Source: CANIZL01 sp043788645 | GTDB taxonomy: Bacteria; Verrucomicrobiota; Verrucomicrobiia; Limisphaerales; UBA9464 | NCBI GenBank assembly: GCA_043788645.1 | Contig: JAYVTS010000447.1 | Location: 1 to 17,992, forward strand | Reading direction: 5' to 3' | Length of the DNA: 17,992 nucleotides | Part shown: piece after piece, positions 1-6,462 of the stretch | Layout of the letters: each line of letters starts with the position of its first letter | Numbering within the stretch: the first letter of the stretch is position 1 | The notes under the pieces: model-generated | Seen by the model: the letters and a program-made list of their open reading frames with translations, nothing else | Told to the model about the DNA's origin: nothing | The model's database searches: none | Program-made: the position numbers and the translations under genes

Positions 1-1375
1 GGGCCGCGGCGAGTTCTGCTTCGAGGGATTTGGCGGATGATTCAACGAGTTGTTTTTGGTTCGGGGATCTTTGAGCGTCTGCGGATTGCCATGCCGCCAA
101 GCTCTCCGCCGAGAGGTGCGTGCGGCCGGAGTTGAGGTATTCCTCCCGGAAACGCAGGCGGGCAGCGGTTATTTCGCGGTCGAGCTGTTCCAATTCCCGA
201 TCCCGGGCCGCGACGGCCGCCATTTCGGCGGGCGACCCAGCGGCGAGCGTCAGTTCCGTACGACCATTTTGGGGACGCCGTAAGGGTTCGAACACCGCAA
301 GGAGTGAGTAATAGTCTCGGGTGCTGAGCGGTTCGAATTTGTGATCGTGGCAGCGGGCACAGCCGAGGGTGAGGCCGAGGAAGACCTCGGACGTGGTGCG
401 GACGAGATCATCAAGTTGGTCATAACGATCCGTGGCGGGATCGGAGGGCTCATCGTCCCAGTGGCCGAGACGATAGAAGCCGGTGGCAAAGAGCGTTTCG
501 GCGGTGGCGTCCGGAAGTTCATCGCCGGCCAGTTGTTCGAGTAGAAATCGGTCGTAGGGTTTATCCGAATTGAGGCTGCGAATGACATAGTCTCGATATT
601 GCCATACGAGCGGTTTAGCGGCATCACGTTCGGACCCGTTGCTGTCAGCATAACGGACCCAATCCAGCCAATGCCGAGCCCAGCGTTCGCCGTACTCCGG
701 CCGTTCGAGGAGGTCCTTGATAACCGTTTCCAAGGCGGCCGGAGAGGGATTGACGGCGAAAGCGGCTTGTTCGGTGAGAGTCGGAGGCAGCCCGATGAGG
801 TCCAGATGGATCCGGCGGAGCAGGACGAGGGGCGAGGCGTCCACGGTCGGGACTAAGCCGTGCTTTGTGAGTTGGTTGAGAATGAAATGATCGACCGGAG
901 TGCGTGGCCAGGCCGAGGTGGGCAGGGTCGGAACGGTCGGGCGTCGGATCGGTTGAAAAGACCAATGCTCCGCGGGACCGACGGGGATAACTTCGTCCGT
1001 TGGCACGCCGGCCCCGGCGTCGATCCACGCAGCGAGGAGGGTGATTTGTTCGGGTTCGAGAGGCTTTCCTTCGGGCGGCATTCGCTCCTCGGGATCGGTG
1101 GATTGGAGGCGTTCGAGGAGGCGGCTCTGCCTGCTTTGGCCAGGTTTTACCACCGCTCCGTGCTTGCCGCCGTGGCGGACCAGGGCGCCGGCGTCGAGGC
1201 GTAGATCGCCTTTTTGTTTGAGTCGACCGTGGCAGGAAACACAACGTTTTTCGAGCAGGGGACGGATATCGCGGTTGAAGTCGGGAGGGGAGGCGGACTG
1301 TGCCGAAAGCATCCAACACCCCGCTAAGACCGTCCGGAGCACTCCACCGGAATCCAAATTCAAGCGGTGCCGCAC
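1..1375 (-). CDS. PSCyt1 / DUF1549 domain protein, 5' part (runs off left edge)
   Basis: About 458 residues are open on the minus strand and continue past base 1. From a GTG at 1375 the N-terminus reads as a signal peptide (basic start, hydrophobic stretch at about residues 11-24, then AQSA). A planctomycete-type cytochrome c segment follows, with the haem-binding motif CVSCH at residues 45-49 and the ending MPPEGKPL. DUF1549 comes next: HWSFQPIRRP, LLRRIHLDLIGLPPT, YGERWARHWLDWVRYADSNG, and FLGLTLGCARCHDHKFEPLS. The last part in view is a charged, probably coiled-coil stretch that in this family precedes DUF1553. Family members are large exported proteins (often 700-1100 residues) in Planctomycetes and Verrucomicrobia, frequently next to a DUF1501 gene; polysaccharide breakdown is often proposed, but the reaction is not established. 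The start is uncertain: an in-frame ATG at 1312 would remove the signal peptide. Confidence 0.9.
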   Translation of the reverse strand, partial: MRHRLNLDSGGVLRTVLAGCWMLSAQSASPPDFNRDIRPLLEKRCVSCHGRLKQKGDLRLDAGALVRHGGKHGAVVKPGQSRQSRLLERLQSTDPEERMPPEGKPLEPEQITLLAAWIDAGAGVPTDEVIPVGPAEHWSFQPIRRPTVPTLPTSAWPRTPVDHFILNQLTKHGLVPTVDASPLVLLRRIHLDLIGLPPTLTEQAAFAVNPSPAALETVIKDLLERPEYGERWARHWLDWVRYADSNGSERDAAKPLVWQYRDYVIRSLNSDKPYDRFLLEQLAGDELPDATAETLFATGFYRLGHWDDEPSDPATDRYDQLDDLVRTTSEVFLGLTLGCARCHDHKFEPLSTRDYYSLLAVFEPLRRPQNGRTELTLAAGSPAEMAAVAARDRELEQLDREITAARLRFREEYLNSGRTHLSAESLAAWQSADAQRSPNQKQLVESSAKSLEAELAAA

Positions 1376-1892
1376 GAAGCGAAGGGCGGACCATAAAACT
1401 GGGGATATGCGGAACACGTTCCAAGGTGTGGAAGCCAGGGCCGACCGGCCAAGCAAAAAACCGATTTTTATTAGGGGCCAACAGTGCGGACGGTCGCTCG
1501 GAGTGGTTTGGCATTGGCCGCGGTCCTCAGGCGGAAGTCGCTTGCGGACGGCTCGTCGATGTCTCCGACATGACACTCCGGAACGTTCGATTCGGCGGCG
1601 ATTTTCTGATAGATATTTGAATTCTAGACACTCCCATGTAAGTCATCAAGTAAAGGAATTCGGCGGTCATCGAATTGGGCAACATCCTGGGCTCCCTATC
1701 GGTGCCAATTGACGCCGGGCTGTGGCGATCGAATGAGCTTCAATCTGGGGATCCTTTCCGTAGACAAAAAAGGCGCGACGCGCCTCGTCCTGACGCTGTC
1801 TGAGGTGGCTGGGTTCGAGGAAAAAGCTCTTGGGCGTGGGCGTTGGAAATCCAGACTAGCCAAATCTGAGTCTCTGATTAACCTCGGCAGCC
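1376..1892. other. Intergenic region between two divergent genes
   Basis: These 517 bases separate the leftward PSCyt1/DUF1549 gene from the rightward TerC gene, so promoters for both should lie here. I see no convincing -35/-10 pair for either. The open frames inside are short or continue the antisense frames of neighbours and resemble no known protein. The only clear element is the hairpin with an A/T run at 1766-1785, listed separately. I looked for the yybP-ykoY manganese riboswitch that often precedes TerC-family genes and found no match to its conserved GGGGAGUAG-type core. Confidence 0.6.
1766..1785 (-). terminator. Intrinsic terminator-like hairpin for leftward transcription
   Basis: Read on the minus strand, AGGCGCGTCGCGCCT forms a GC-only hairpin (AGGCG pairs with CGCCT, or GGCGCG with CGCGCC) followed at once by six T. 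That is the classical rho-independent arrangement for transcripts moving right to left. On the plus strand the A run precedes the stem, so it would not terminate rightward transcripts. No leftward gene is recognised immediately upstream, so its transcript is unknown. Confidence 0.5.
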
Positions 1893-2651
1893 GTGACGGA
1901 TTGGATTTCATGGGTCTCGCAGCCCACCGCGTGGGGTAGTCTTTTGACGTTGACGTTCCTTGAGATCGTCCTCGGCATCGACAACCTCATCTTCATTTCC
2001 ATCCTCAGCGGAAAGCTGCCTTCGGACCAACAAGCTCGCGCCCGAAAGACCGGCCTCGCACTCGCCCTGATTACTCGCGTCTTGCTGCTTTGTTCTCTAA
2101 AATGGGTGATGGGACTCGACCAACCCTTTCATCACTTCGAGCCCTTCGGGCTTCCGTTGCCCTCGTCCGGAAAACAGCTGGTCCTCGCCTCCGGCGGGCT
2201 TTTCCTGATTTGGAAATCCGTCAAAGAAGTTCACGAAAAACTGGAAGGTGGAGACGGGGAAAAATCCTCCGCCATCGCCGCCAGCTTCAAGGCCGTGGTG
2301 ATTCAAATCATACTGCTCGACATCATTTTTTCGCTCGACTCCGTCATCACCGCCGTGGGCATGGCCAATCATCTGCCCGTCATGGTGCTCGCCGTCATCC
2401 TGGCCATGTTGGTCATGCTGGCCTTTGTCGATCCGATCAGCGGATTCGTTGAAAAACATCCGACGATCAAAATGCTCGCGCTCAGTTTTCTGATTCTCAT
2501 CGGCGTTATGCTCTTGGCCGAAGGCTTCGGACAACACATCAATAAGGGCTATATCTATTTTGCCATGGTTTTTGGCTTCGCCGTTGAAGTGCTCAATATT
2601 AATCTCCGAAAGAAATCGGCCGTGGTCGAACTCCGGCGGCCCTACCGCTAA
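1893..2651 (+). CDS. TerC-family integral membrane protein (YkoY/YgdQ type)
   Basis: The protein has 252 residues, the usual size for the shorter TerC-family proteins, and is almost entirely membrane-spanning, with about seven hydrophobic segments. Family signatures are present: LTFLEIVLGIDNLIFISIL near the N-terminus (E24, D30), and IIFSLDSVITAVGM around D149, with acidic residues inside membrane helices. E210 in the late helix LLAEGFGQHI is also typical. Relatives are linked to tellurite resistance and to manganese or other metal-ion export during protein secretion; the substrate here cannot be read from sequence. The GTG start is supported because homologs begin just before the W-x(5)-PxAW stretch, which sits at residues 4-14 here. 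No Shine-Dalgarno sequence is visible. The aminotransferase gene follows after 57 bases on the same strand. Confidence 0.92.
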   Translation: MTDWISWVSQPTAWGSLLTLTFLEIVLGIDNLIFISILSGKLPSDQQARARKTGLALALITRVLLLCSLKWVMGLDQPFHHFEPFGLPLPSSGKQLVLASGGLFLIWKSVKEVHEKLEGGDGEKSSAIAASFKAVVIQIILLDIIFSLDSVITAVGMANHLPVMVLAVILAMLVMLAFVDPISGFVEKHPTIKMLALSFLILIGVMLLAEGFGQHINKGYIYFAMVFGFAVEVLNINLRKKSAVVELRRPYR

Positions 2652-2708
2652 GATCGCGCGCCCAATACGGCCGTTCATCGCTCGTCCGTCTCATCCCCTT
2701 CATTTTCC

Positions 2709-3869
2709 ATGCATTCGCCACTCACCATTGCCGAACTTCATTGCAACGAGGAGCTTCGGCGCCACGAATTTCCCGTCGTGGCCAAGTCGATTTATCTCGC
2801 CCACGCCGGAGTCTGTCCCCTGCCCCGCCGAGTCGCCCAAGCGACCTTAGACTACGTCCAAGCCTCCCAAAATGAAGGCCAAGAGTCCGCCCTGCCTTTG
2901 GGCCTCGAAACCGAAACCCGATCACTTGCTGCACAAATGCTCCGCTGTACCTCCGAAGAGATCGCCTTAGTCGGGCCGACGTCGCTGGCGCTTTCGTTTA
3001 TTGCGGCCGGTCTCAAGTTCCGGCGCAATGACAATATCTTAATCTATCACGACGATTATCCCTCCAATGTCTATCCGTGGTTGGCGCTAGCGGATCGAGT
3101 CCAAGTGCGAATGATCAACGTTCGCGAACTCGGCCGCATCCGACTCGTCGACGTTCAAGGTCAAGTAGACGACAACACCCGGCTGGTGGCGCTGGCCAGT
3201 TGTCATTATCTTTCCGGATGGCGCCTGAATCTCGATGCGATGGGCAAGTGGCTGCGAGCCCGGGAAATCCTCTTTAGCGTCGATGGGATTCAGACGCTGG
3301 GCGCGTTTCCGACCACCGCCGAGCAGGTCGATTTCCTGGCGGCGGATTCACACAAATGGCTATTAGGTCCGAGTCACGCGGGCCTATTATACGTTCGCCG
3401 TTCTGTCCAAGCCAAGCTTCAGCCCATCGTCCACGGTTGGCACAATCTGAAGTGTCCCAATTTTCTAACCCAGGATGAACTCGTCTTCAAAGACGATGCT
3501 CGGCGCTACGAGTGTGGCACCAATAATTTCCTCGGGTTGGTCGGATTGCGGGAAGCGTTGCGTCTGCTTTTAGAAGTTGGGCTCGAAGCCATTGGGGCCG
3601 AACTCACCCGCAAACGGAAATGGCTAGTACCCGCCCTGCAAGTCAAGGGTTATGAGGTCCTATGTCCGGACACTCCGGCGGAGAATACCGGGGCCATGAT
3701 CAGCTTTCACAAACCGGCAGTCGATCTCGCCCCGGTCCATTTTCGACTTAGTGAAGCGGGTATCGTGACGTCTCTGAGGAACTTGCCAGGCGGCCAACCC
3801 GTGCTGCGAATCGCCCCCCATTTTTACAACACTGATCCCGAGCTGCATCGGGTGTTAGAACTTCTGTAA
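2709..3869 (+). CDS. Class V aminotransferase, cysteine desulfurase-like
   Basis: A 386-residue PLP enzyme of fold type I. It has the class V lysine motif SHKWLLGPSHAG, with the Schiff-base lysine at K216 and H215 before it. VDGIQ carries the aspartate (D192) that contacts the pyridine nitrogen. YECGTNNF around residues 267-274 matches the region that closes the phosphate pocket across the dimer. The beginning (SIYLAHAGVCPLP) resembles the NH.G..PlP opening of cysteine desulfurase, selenocysteine lyase and isopenicillin-N-epimerase-like members. I see no persulfide cysteine loop of the IscS or SufS kind near the C-terminus, so a true sulfur-donor role is not supported; the substrate is unknown. 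It may be cotranscribed with the TerC gene upstream (57-base gap), but no functional link is evident. Confidence 0.9.
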   Translation: MHSPLTIAELHCNEELRRHEFPVVAKSIYLAHAGVCPLPRRVAQATLDYVQASQNEGQESALPLGLETETRSLAAQMLRCTSEEIALVGPTSLALSFIAAGLKFRRNDNILIYHDDYPSNVYPWLALADRVQVRMINVRELGRIRLVDVQGQVDDNTRLVALASCHYLSGWRLNLDAMGKWLRAREILFSVDGIQTLGAFPTTAEQVDFLAADSHKWLLGPSHAGLLYVRRSVQAKLQPIVHGWHNLKCPNFLTQDELVFKDDARRYECGTNNFLGLVGLREALRLLLEVGLEAIGAELTRKRKWLVPALQVKGYEVLCPDTPAENTGAMISFHKPAVDLAPVHFRLSEAGIVTSLRNLPGGQPVLRIAPHFYNTDPELHRVLELL

Positions 3870-3980
3870 GCCAGCCCGACCCGGAATCGCTTCGATCGCC
3901 TTGCCAAACGGACTCTCGCTACGTCTCGCTACCAACGGGGACGAAGTATCCGAGCTAGAGGACCCAGGCGTTGAGTTGTG

Positions 3981-4346
3981 CTATTCCGCGACGAGTCCTA
4001 GTTGTCCATTTTGCGGATTGTAGGTGAAACGCTTTCCTCGCGGGGCTGCCGGCACTGCGCCGAGATAGTGCTGTTGCACCATTTCATCGAACCCCGTCGG
4101 ATACCGTTCCTCCATCGCGTAAAATTGTTGGATGGCGCTTTCAAGTTGAGCCGTTGAAATCACCTTGGTGGAATACTGCTTGGCCCGGCCCTGAGCTGCA
4201 AGATAATCCAACGGCGCGGTCAATGGACTATTGCCGCTCGCTCCCGATCCGGACCCGGGCGGGGCTGCCTTCTTGGAACATCCGTCAAGCGCAGCCAGTC
4301 CTAAGAGTAAGCTGAAACCAAGACTCAATGTGCCGCAGGCATTCAT
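3981..4346 (-). CDS. Small predicted lipoprotein
   Basis: 121 residues. A lipoprotein signal is visible: a short N-terminus, a hydrophobic stretch at residues 7-20, and lipobox L-D-G-C with the acylated cysteine at C23. A Gly/Ser/Pro-rich linker follows (residues 24-44). The C-terminal half has alternating short helices, then a YPTGFDEMVQ...LGAVPAAPRGKRFTYNPQNGQL pattern. That pattern resembles the small periplasmic domain common in Verrucomicrobia and seen in pseudopilin C-termini, where P, G, K and YNP residues recur. The ATG overlaps the TGA of the upstream minus-strand ORF by four bases (ATGA), suggesting translational coupling if that ORF is real. No function can be assigned beyond a probable membrane-anchored periplasmic protein. 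Confidence 0.75.
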   Translation of the reverse strand: MNACGTLSLGFSLLLGLAALDGCSKKAAPPGSGSGASGNSPLTAPLDYLAAQGRAKQYSTKVISTAQLESAIQQFYAMEERYPTGFDEMVQQHYLGAVPAAPRGKRFTYNPQNGQLGLVAE

Positions 4347-4675
4347 CTAGGTAGCCTATCTAGTTCGGCGTCCTTGGCAACGGGCGGGTATCGTGGAACC
4401 CAGGCCTGCCACTTGGAATCAGCTGGAATTACCCAATAGAGAGAGGGCCCCACCAACCAGAGTTGAGCGGCGTGGAGATGCAAAAAATCCCGAGCACGAG
4501 CGAAGACGGCTTTAAAGCTTTTGAGCTCTAAAGTTTTCAAGCATTTAAGCAATCCCATCACATCGACCCAACAATCTAGTGAAGCATGGAAACGCCTTGT
4601 TCTCCAAGCCCTTGCGAGAGTCCGATGCCACTCCATTTCGGTTCCTCGCAATATGTAAATTAATATGCCAGACAA
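4343..4675 (-). CDS. Trp-rich hypothetical ORF, possibly the 3' remnant of a larger gene
   Basis: This ORF of up to 110 residues is not securely identified. The central part (RRFHASLDCWVDVMGLL, then LKSFKAVFARARDF) looks like real protein rather than a chance frame. I have an unconfirmed impression that it resembles the C-terminal tail of some bacterial glycosyltransferase-2 proteins. The first eight or so codons (MSGILIYI) lie inside the first AT-rich palindromic repeat, exactly where composition switches from GC-rich to AT-rich, so the natural 5' end may have been lost. Another start is ATG at 4636 (MEWHRTL). Its stop overlaps the lipoprotein start by four bases. It is either a small gene of unknown function or a decayed gene truncated at the island border. 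Confidence 0.4.
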   Translation of the reverse strand: MSGILIYILRGTEMEWHRTLARAWRTRRFHASLDCWVDVMGLLKCLKTLELKSFKAVFARARDFLHLHAAQLWLVGPSLYWVIPADSKWQAWVPRYPPVAKDAELDRLPR

Positions 4676-4680
4676 ATTAT
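4654..4680. repeat. AT-island palindromic repeat, copy 1
   Basis: This copy has the left arm TGTAAATTAATATG, then CC-A-GAC and AAATTAT. It is the best left-arm match to an inferred consensus in which TGTAAATTAATATGTC is followed by a central A and then its own reverse complement. Because the unit is palindromic, it also supplies the ATG of the leftward ORF at 4675 as well as a plus-strand ATG at 4665. Confidence 0.65.
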
Positions 4681-4736
4681 CAACGACGTTAAGTTAATAT
4701 TTTTAACAGTAGCTATCTTTAAAGTGGCAATTTATG

Positions 4737-4766
4737 TCAAATAGTATGTCAGACATATTAATTTCA
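4737..4766. repeat. AT-island palindromic repeat, copy 2
   Basis: The core ATGTC-A-GACAT at 4746-4756 is a perfect 5+1+5 dyad, and the right arm ATTAATTTC continues toward the consensus. A partial extra copy (TATGTCAAATAG) begins 12 bases upstream at 4733. Copy 2 lies 81 bases after copy 1, measured at the TATG of each. Confidence 0.65.
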
Positions 4767-4791
4767 ACAAAATTTTATCCTGGTAAATAAC

Positions 4792-4810
4792 ATTTACAAA
4801 GAGTGTAAAT
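4792..4810. promoter_or_regulatory. Dyad ATTTACA-N5-TGTAAAT
   Basis: Perfect 7-base inverted repeat (ATTTACA, AAGAG, TGTAAAT). The half-site TGTAAAT recurs at 4654 and in the dyad at 5053-5072. It is either a regulator site or part of the extended palindromic repeat. Confidence 0.4.
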
Positions 4811-4831
4811 TATTATGTCAGATAAATTAAC
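4804..4831. repeat. AT-island palindromic repeat, copy 3
   Basis: The left arm TGTAAATTATTATGTC is nearly identical to copy 1 and is followed by A-GATAAATTAA. Spacing from copy 2 is 69 bases. Its first seven bases also form the right arm of the dyad at 4792-4810. Confidence 0.65.
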
Positions 4832-4883
4832 AGCACAAAAAGTAAACGTTTGTAACATGAAATAAATTAATCGTCACCGAGCA

Positions 4884-4912
4884 TTTAAAATTTTATGTCA
4901 GATAGTTTAATT
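4884..4912. repeat. AT-island palindromic repeat, copy 4
   Basis: ATTTAAAATTTTATGTC-A-GATAGTTTAATT is the most diverged copy but keeps the TATGTCAGATA core at 4894. It lies 80 bases after copy 3. It opens a 43-codon reading frame on the plus strand. Confidence 0.55.
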
Positions 4913-5052
4913 CGGCTGAATAGGAGTGCTTATTCTGTTGCTTTTTATACCATTCCTGTCACTATATTAACAAATTTACCAACATTTAAGCAGGGGAAAT
5001 TAATTACAAAATTGGTTAATTATTAAATACGATAAAATATTGATCCATGGTG

Positions 5053-5072
5053 ATTGTAAATGTATTTACAAT
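5053..5072. promoter_or_regulatory. Perfect 20-base dyad, candidate operator
   Basis: ATTGTAAAT-GT-ATTTACAAT has perfect 9-base arms. It lies about 180 bases before the TIM-barrel gene, just after the most AT-rich stretch, where a promoter would be plausible. The TGTA-N8-TACA core has the geometry of CRP/FNR-superfamily sites, but other helix-turn-helix dimers use similar dyads; the regulator is unknown. Confidence 0.5.
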
Positions 5073-5100
5073 GGTACTTTCATTGGTGTTAGAAAATAAC

Positions 5101-5251
5101 CAACCTCGGCAAATTGAAGATCTCCCTCTCTGCCTCCCTCCCGCCCTCCTCCACACCCTGGGTCGGGGAGAATCTGTCGTTTGGTTGAGAATCAGGCTTG
5201 CCGTCCCCGCCCCCTTTCGGGCACTGAAGGACGTACACATTCTCGATTCTT
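5101..5251. other. Leader region before the TIM-barrel gene, with a pyrimidine-rich tract
   Basis: Composition returns to GC-rich here. Bases 5121-5158 are nearly all C and T on the plus strand, with very few purines. No protein-like frame is convincing. The stretch most likely forms the 5' untranslated leader of the gene at 5252. No Shine-Dalgarno sequence is well placed before that ATG; the nearest purine block, GAAGGA at 5226, is about 20 bases away. Confidence 0.5.
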
Positions 5252-6388
5252 ATGAGCACAACCCCCTCGAAGGGCGCCCGCAAGGCGACCCAAGCCACCA
5301 AAGCCAGCAACGCCATCCAGACGGAAGTTTCCCCGCCCCCTACCCATCCGCCCGCAACTCATAATTTCCCCAAACTGCATAACGCCATGTGGCCTGGGTT
5401 AGTCGGCAAAGGCGGTCCCGGCGCGGAACCCGCCATTGACCTCGACACCATGCTTGATCTCACCGCCAAAGCGGAGGTCAACGGACAGAAGTTTGAAGGG
5501 GTGGACCTTTTTCTCTACAAACCGCACGTCGATATCGATAGCTCAGCGGACGACGTGAAACGGCTCGCGGACAAGATTCGGGCGAAGGGTTTTGTGGTGG
5601 GATCAGTTGTCGCCCCAGTCTGGTTTGACGGCGCGGCAATGGGGGACGCTACGAAACGGGCGAATTGGGTCACAGCCGTCCGCAAAGCCTGTGCGATTGC
5701 GAGTCAACTCCGGGCGTTGGGCGTCCGGCCGTATGGGATCGTACGCATTGATTCCGCCGCAGGAGTGACCGATTGGGATAAGGATCCGAAAGGCAATACG
5801 AAGCAAATTGCGCAGACCTTTCGCGAAGGCGGCAAAGTGGCGAAAGATCACGGTGAGCGACTGGCCGCCGAGGGTGAAATCTGCTGGGGTGGCATGCATT
5901 CTTGGAAATACATGATCCGCACGTTGGAAGCCGTGGACATGCCCAAAGTAGTGGGTTTCCAGGCCGATATGGCGCACACCCTGCTCTACACCTTGGGCTA
6001 TAACGCTCCCGAACACCGGATCGTCCCCACCAAGTTCCGTTGGGAACCGGCCGCCTTCCACGCGGCCATGAAAAAAATGACCGACGCCTTGCGCCCCTGG
6101 ACCATCGATTTCCACGTCGCACAAAATGACGCAACCGTCAAAGGCTCTGGCGATCATGAGAAGACTGGAAAGCATTGCCCGGTAACCGATCCCAACGGCA
6201 AGCTCAATGTGGCGCGGGACGCGGGTTACTGGCTTCGGGACGCGAAAGGCAAAGTGACGAAAAAGGTCCGCCATATCTGCTGGGACGGATGTATGTTCCC
6301 GAACGAGCTCATGAAAAAACCCGAGACTTGGCAAAACATCCTAGCGGCCATGGTTCAGGTCCGGGAAAACCATGGTTGGCAGGAATAA
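5252..6388 (+). CDS. Xylose-isomerase-like TIM-barrel protein (sugar phosphate isomerase/epimerase family)
   Basis: A 378-residue protein with a low-complexity Thr/Pro/Ala-rich start (residues 1-38), then a fold matching the AP endonuclease 2/xylose-isomerase-like TIM barrel. Candidate divalent-metal ligands fall in the expected order at strand ends: acidic residues in AAEGEICWGG (E207/E209), D239 and H242 in GFQADMAHT, H288 in IDFHVAQND, and D345 in HICWDGCMF. Related proteins in Verrucomicrobia and Planctomycetes are annotated as sugar phosphate isomerase/epimerase; the actual sugar is not known. No clear signal peptide is present, so it is probably cytoplasmic. The Fe-S carrier gene follows within about 75 bases on the same strand. 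Repeats and a dyad upstream are possible control elements. Confidence 0.85.
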   Translation: MSTTPSKGARKATQATKASNAIQTEVSPPPTHPPATHNFPKLHNAMWPGLVGKGGPGAEPAIDLDTMLDLTAKAEVNGQKFEGVDLFLYKPHVDIDSSADDVKRLADKIRAKGFVVGSVVAPVWFDGAAMGDATKRANWVTAVRKACAIASQLRALGVRPYGIVRIDSAAGVTDWDKDPKGNTKQIAQTFREGGKVAKDHGERLAAEGEICWGGMHSWKYMIRTLEAVDMPKVVGFQADMAHTLLYTLGYNAPEHRIVPTKFRWEPAAFHAAMKKMTDALRPWTIDFHVAQNDATVKGSGDHEKTGKHCPVTDPNGKLNVARDAGYWLRDAKGKVTKKVRHICWDGCMFPNELMKKPETWQNILAAMVQVRENHGWQE

Positions 6389-6462
6389 TCGGCAGTTCCG
6401 ATAAAACGCGATGAGTAAATCCCAGATTGGCGAACCGGACAAAAACAGTCTACTTTGGAGGG

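Larger units (their letters stand above)
4651..5100. other. AT-rich intergenic island with palindromic repeats
   Basis: The stretch is sharply different from its surroundings. Sample 60-base blocks at 4681, 4861 and 4981 are about 28, 28 and 20% GC, while flanking genes are GC-rich. It holds four copies of an extended palindrome, two other dyads built on TGTAAAT/ATTTACA, and several short ORFs starting on the repeats. No gene longer than about 45 codons is open on the plus strand. It could be a regulatory region for the genes on either side, the remains of a mobile element, or an insertion of foreign DNA. I see no DnaA-box cluster and no transposase. Confidence 0.8.

Noticed and set aside
645..1514. 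Long minus-strand open frame of 289 codons overlapping the left-end gene
   Set aside because: Its translation is Arg/Pro-rich and featureless, while the neighbouring frame on the same strand encodes clear PSCyt1 and DUF1549 motifs and is open throughout.
1041..1712. Plus-strand open frame of 223 codons opposite the left-end gene
   Set aside because: It is the antisense of the DUF1549 coding sequence, with Arg/Ser-rich composition and no recognisable domain.
1700..1892. Possible yybP-ykoY manganese riboswitch before the TerC gene
   Set aside because: The conserved GGGGAGUAG-type core and its matching helices are not present.
2097..2678. Minus-strand open frame of 193 codons opposite the TerC gene
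   Set aside because: Asp/His/Gln-rich shadow of the hydrophobic TerC coding sequence on the other strand.
4654..4912. CRISPR array
   Set aside because: The repeats are too degenerate, palindromic with unequal 69-81 base spacing, and no cas gene is present.
4654..5070. Possible MITE bounded by TGTAAAT/ATTTACA
   Set aside because: The terminal repeat is only seven bases and the flanks (CAATA versus ATGGT) show no target-site duplication.
4651..5100. Possible chromosomal or plasmid replication origin
   Set aside because: AT-rich with iteron-like repeats, but no DnaA-box cluster, no dnaA/dnaN/parAB or rep gene nearby.
5603..6334. Minus-strand open frame of 243 codons opposite the TIM-barrel gene
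   Set aside because: It is antisense to a protein with clear family motifs and has no convincing domain of its own.
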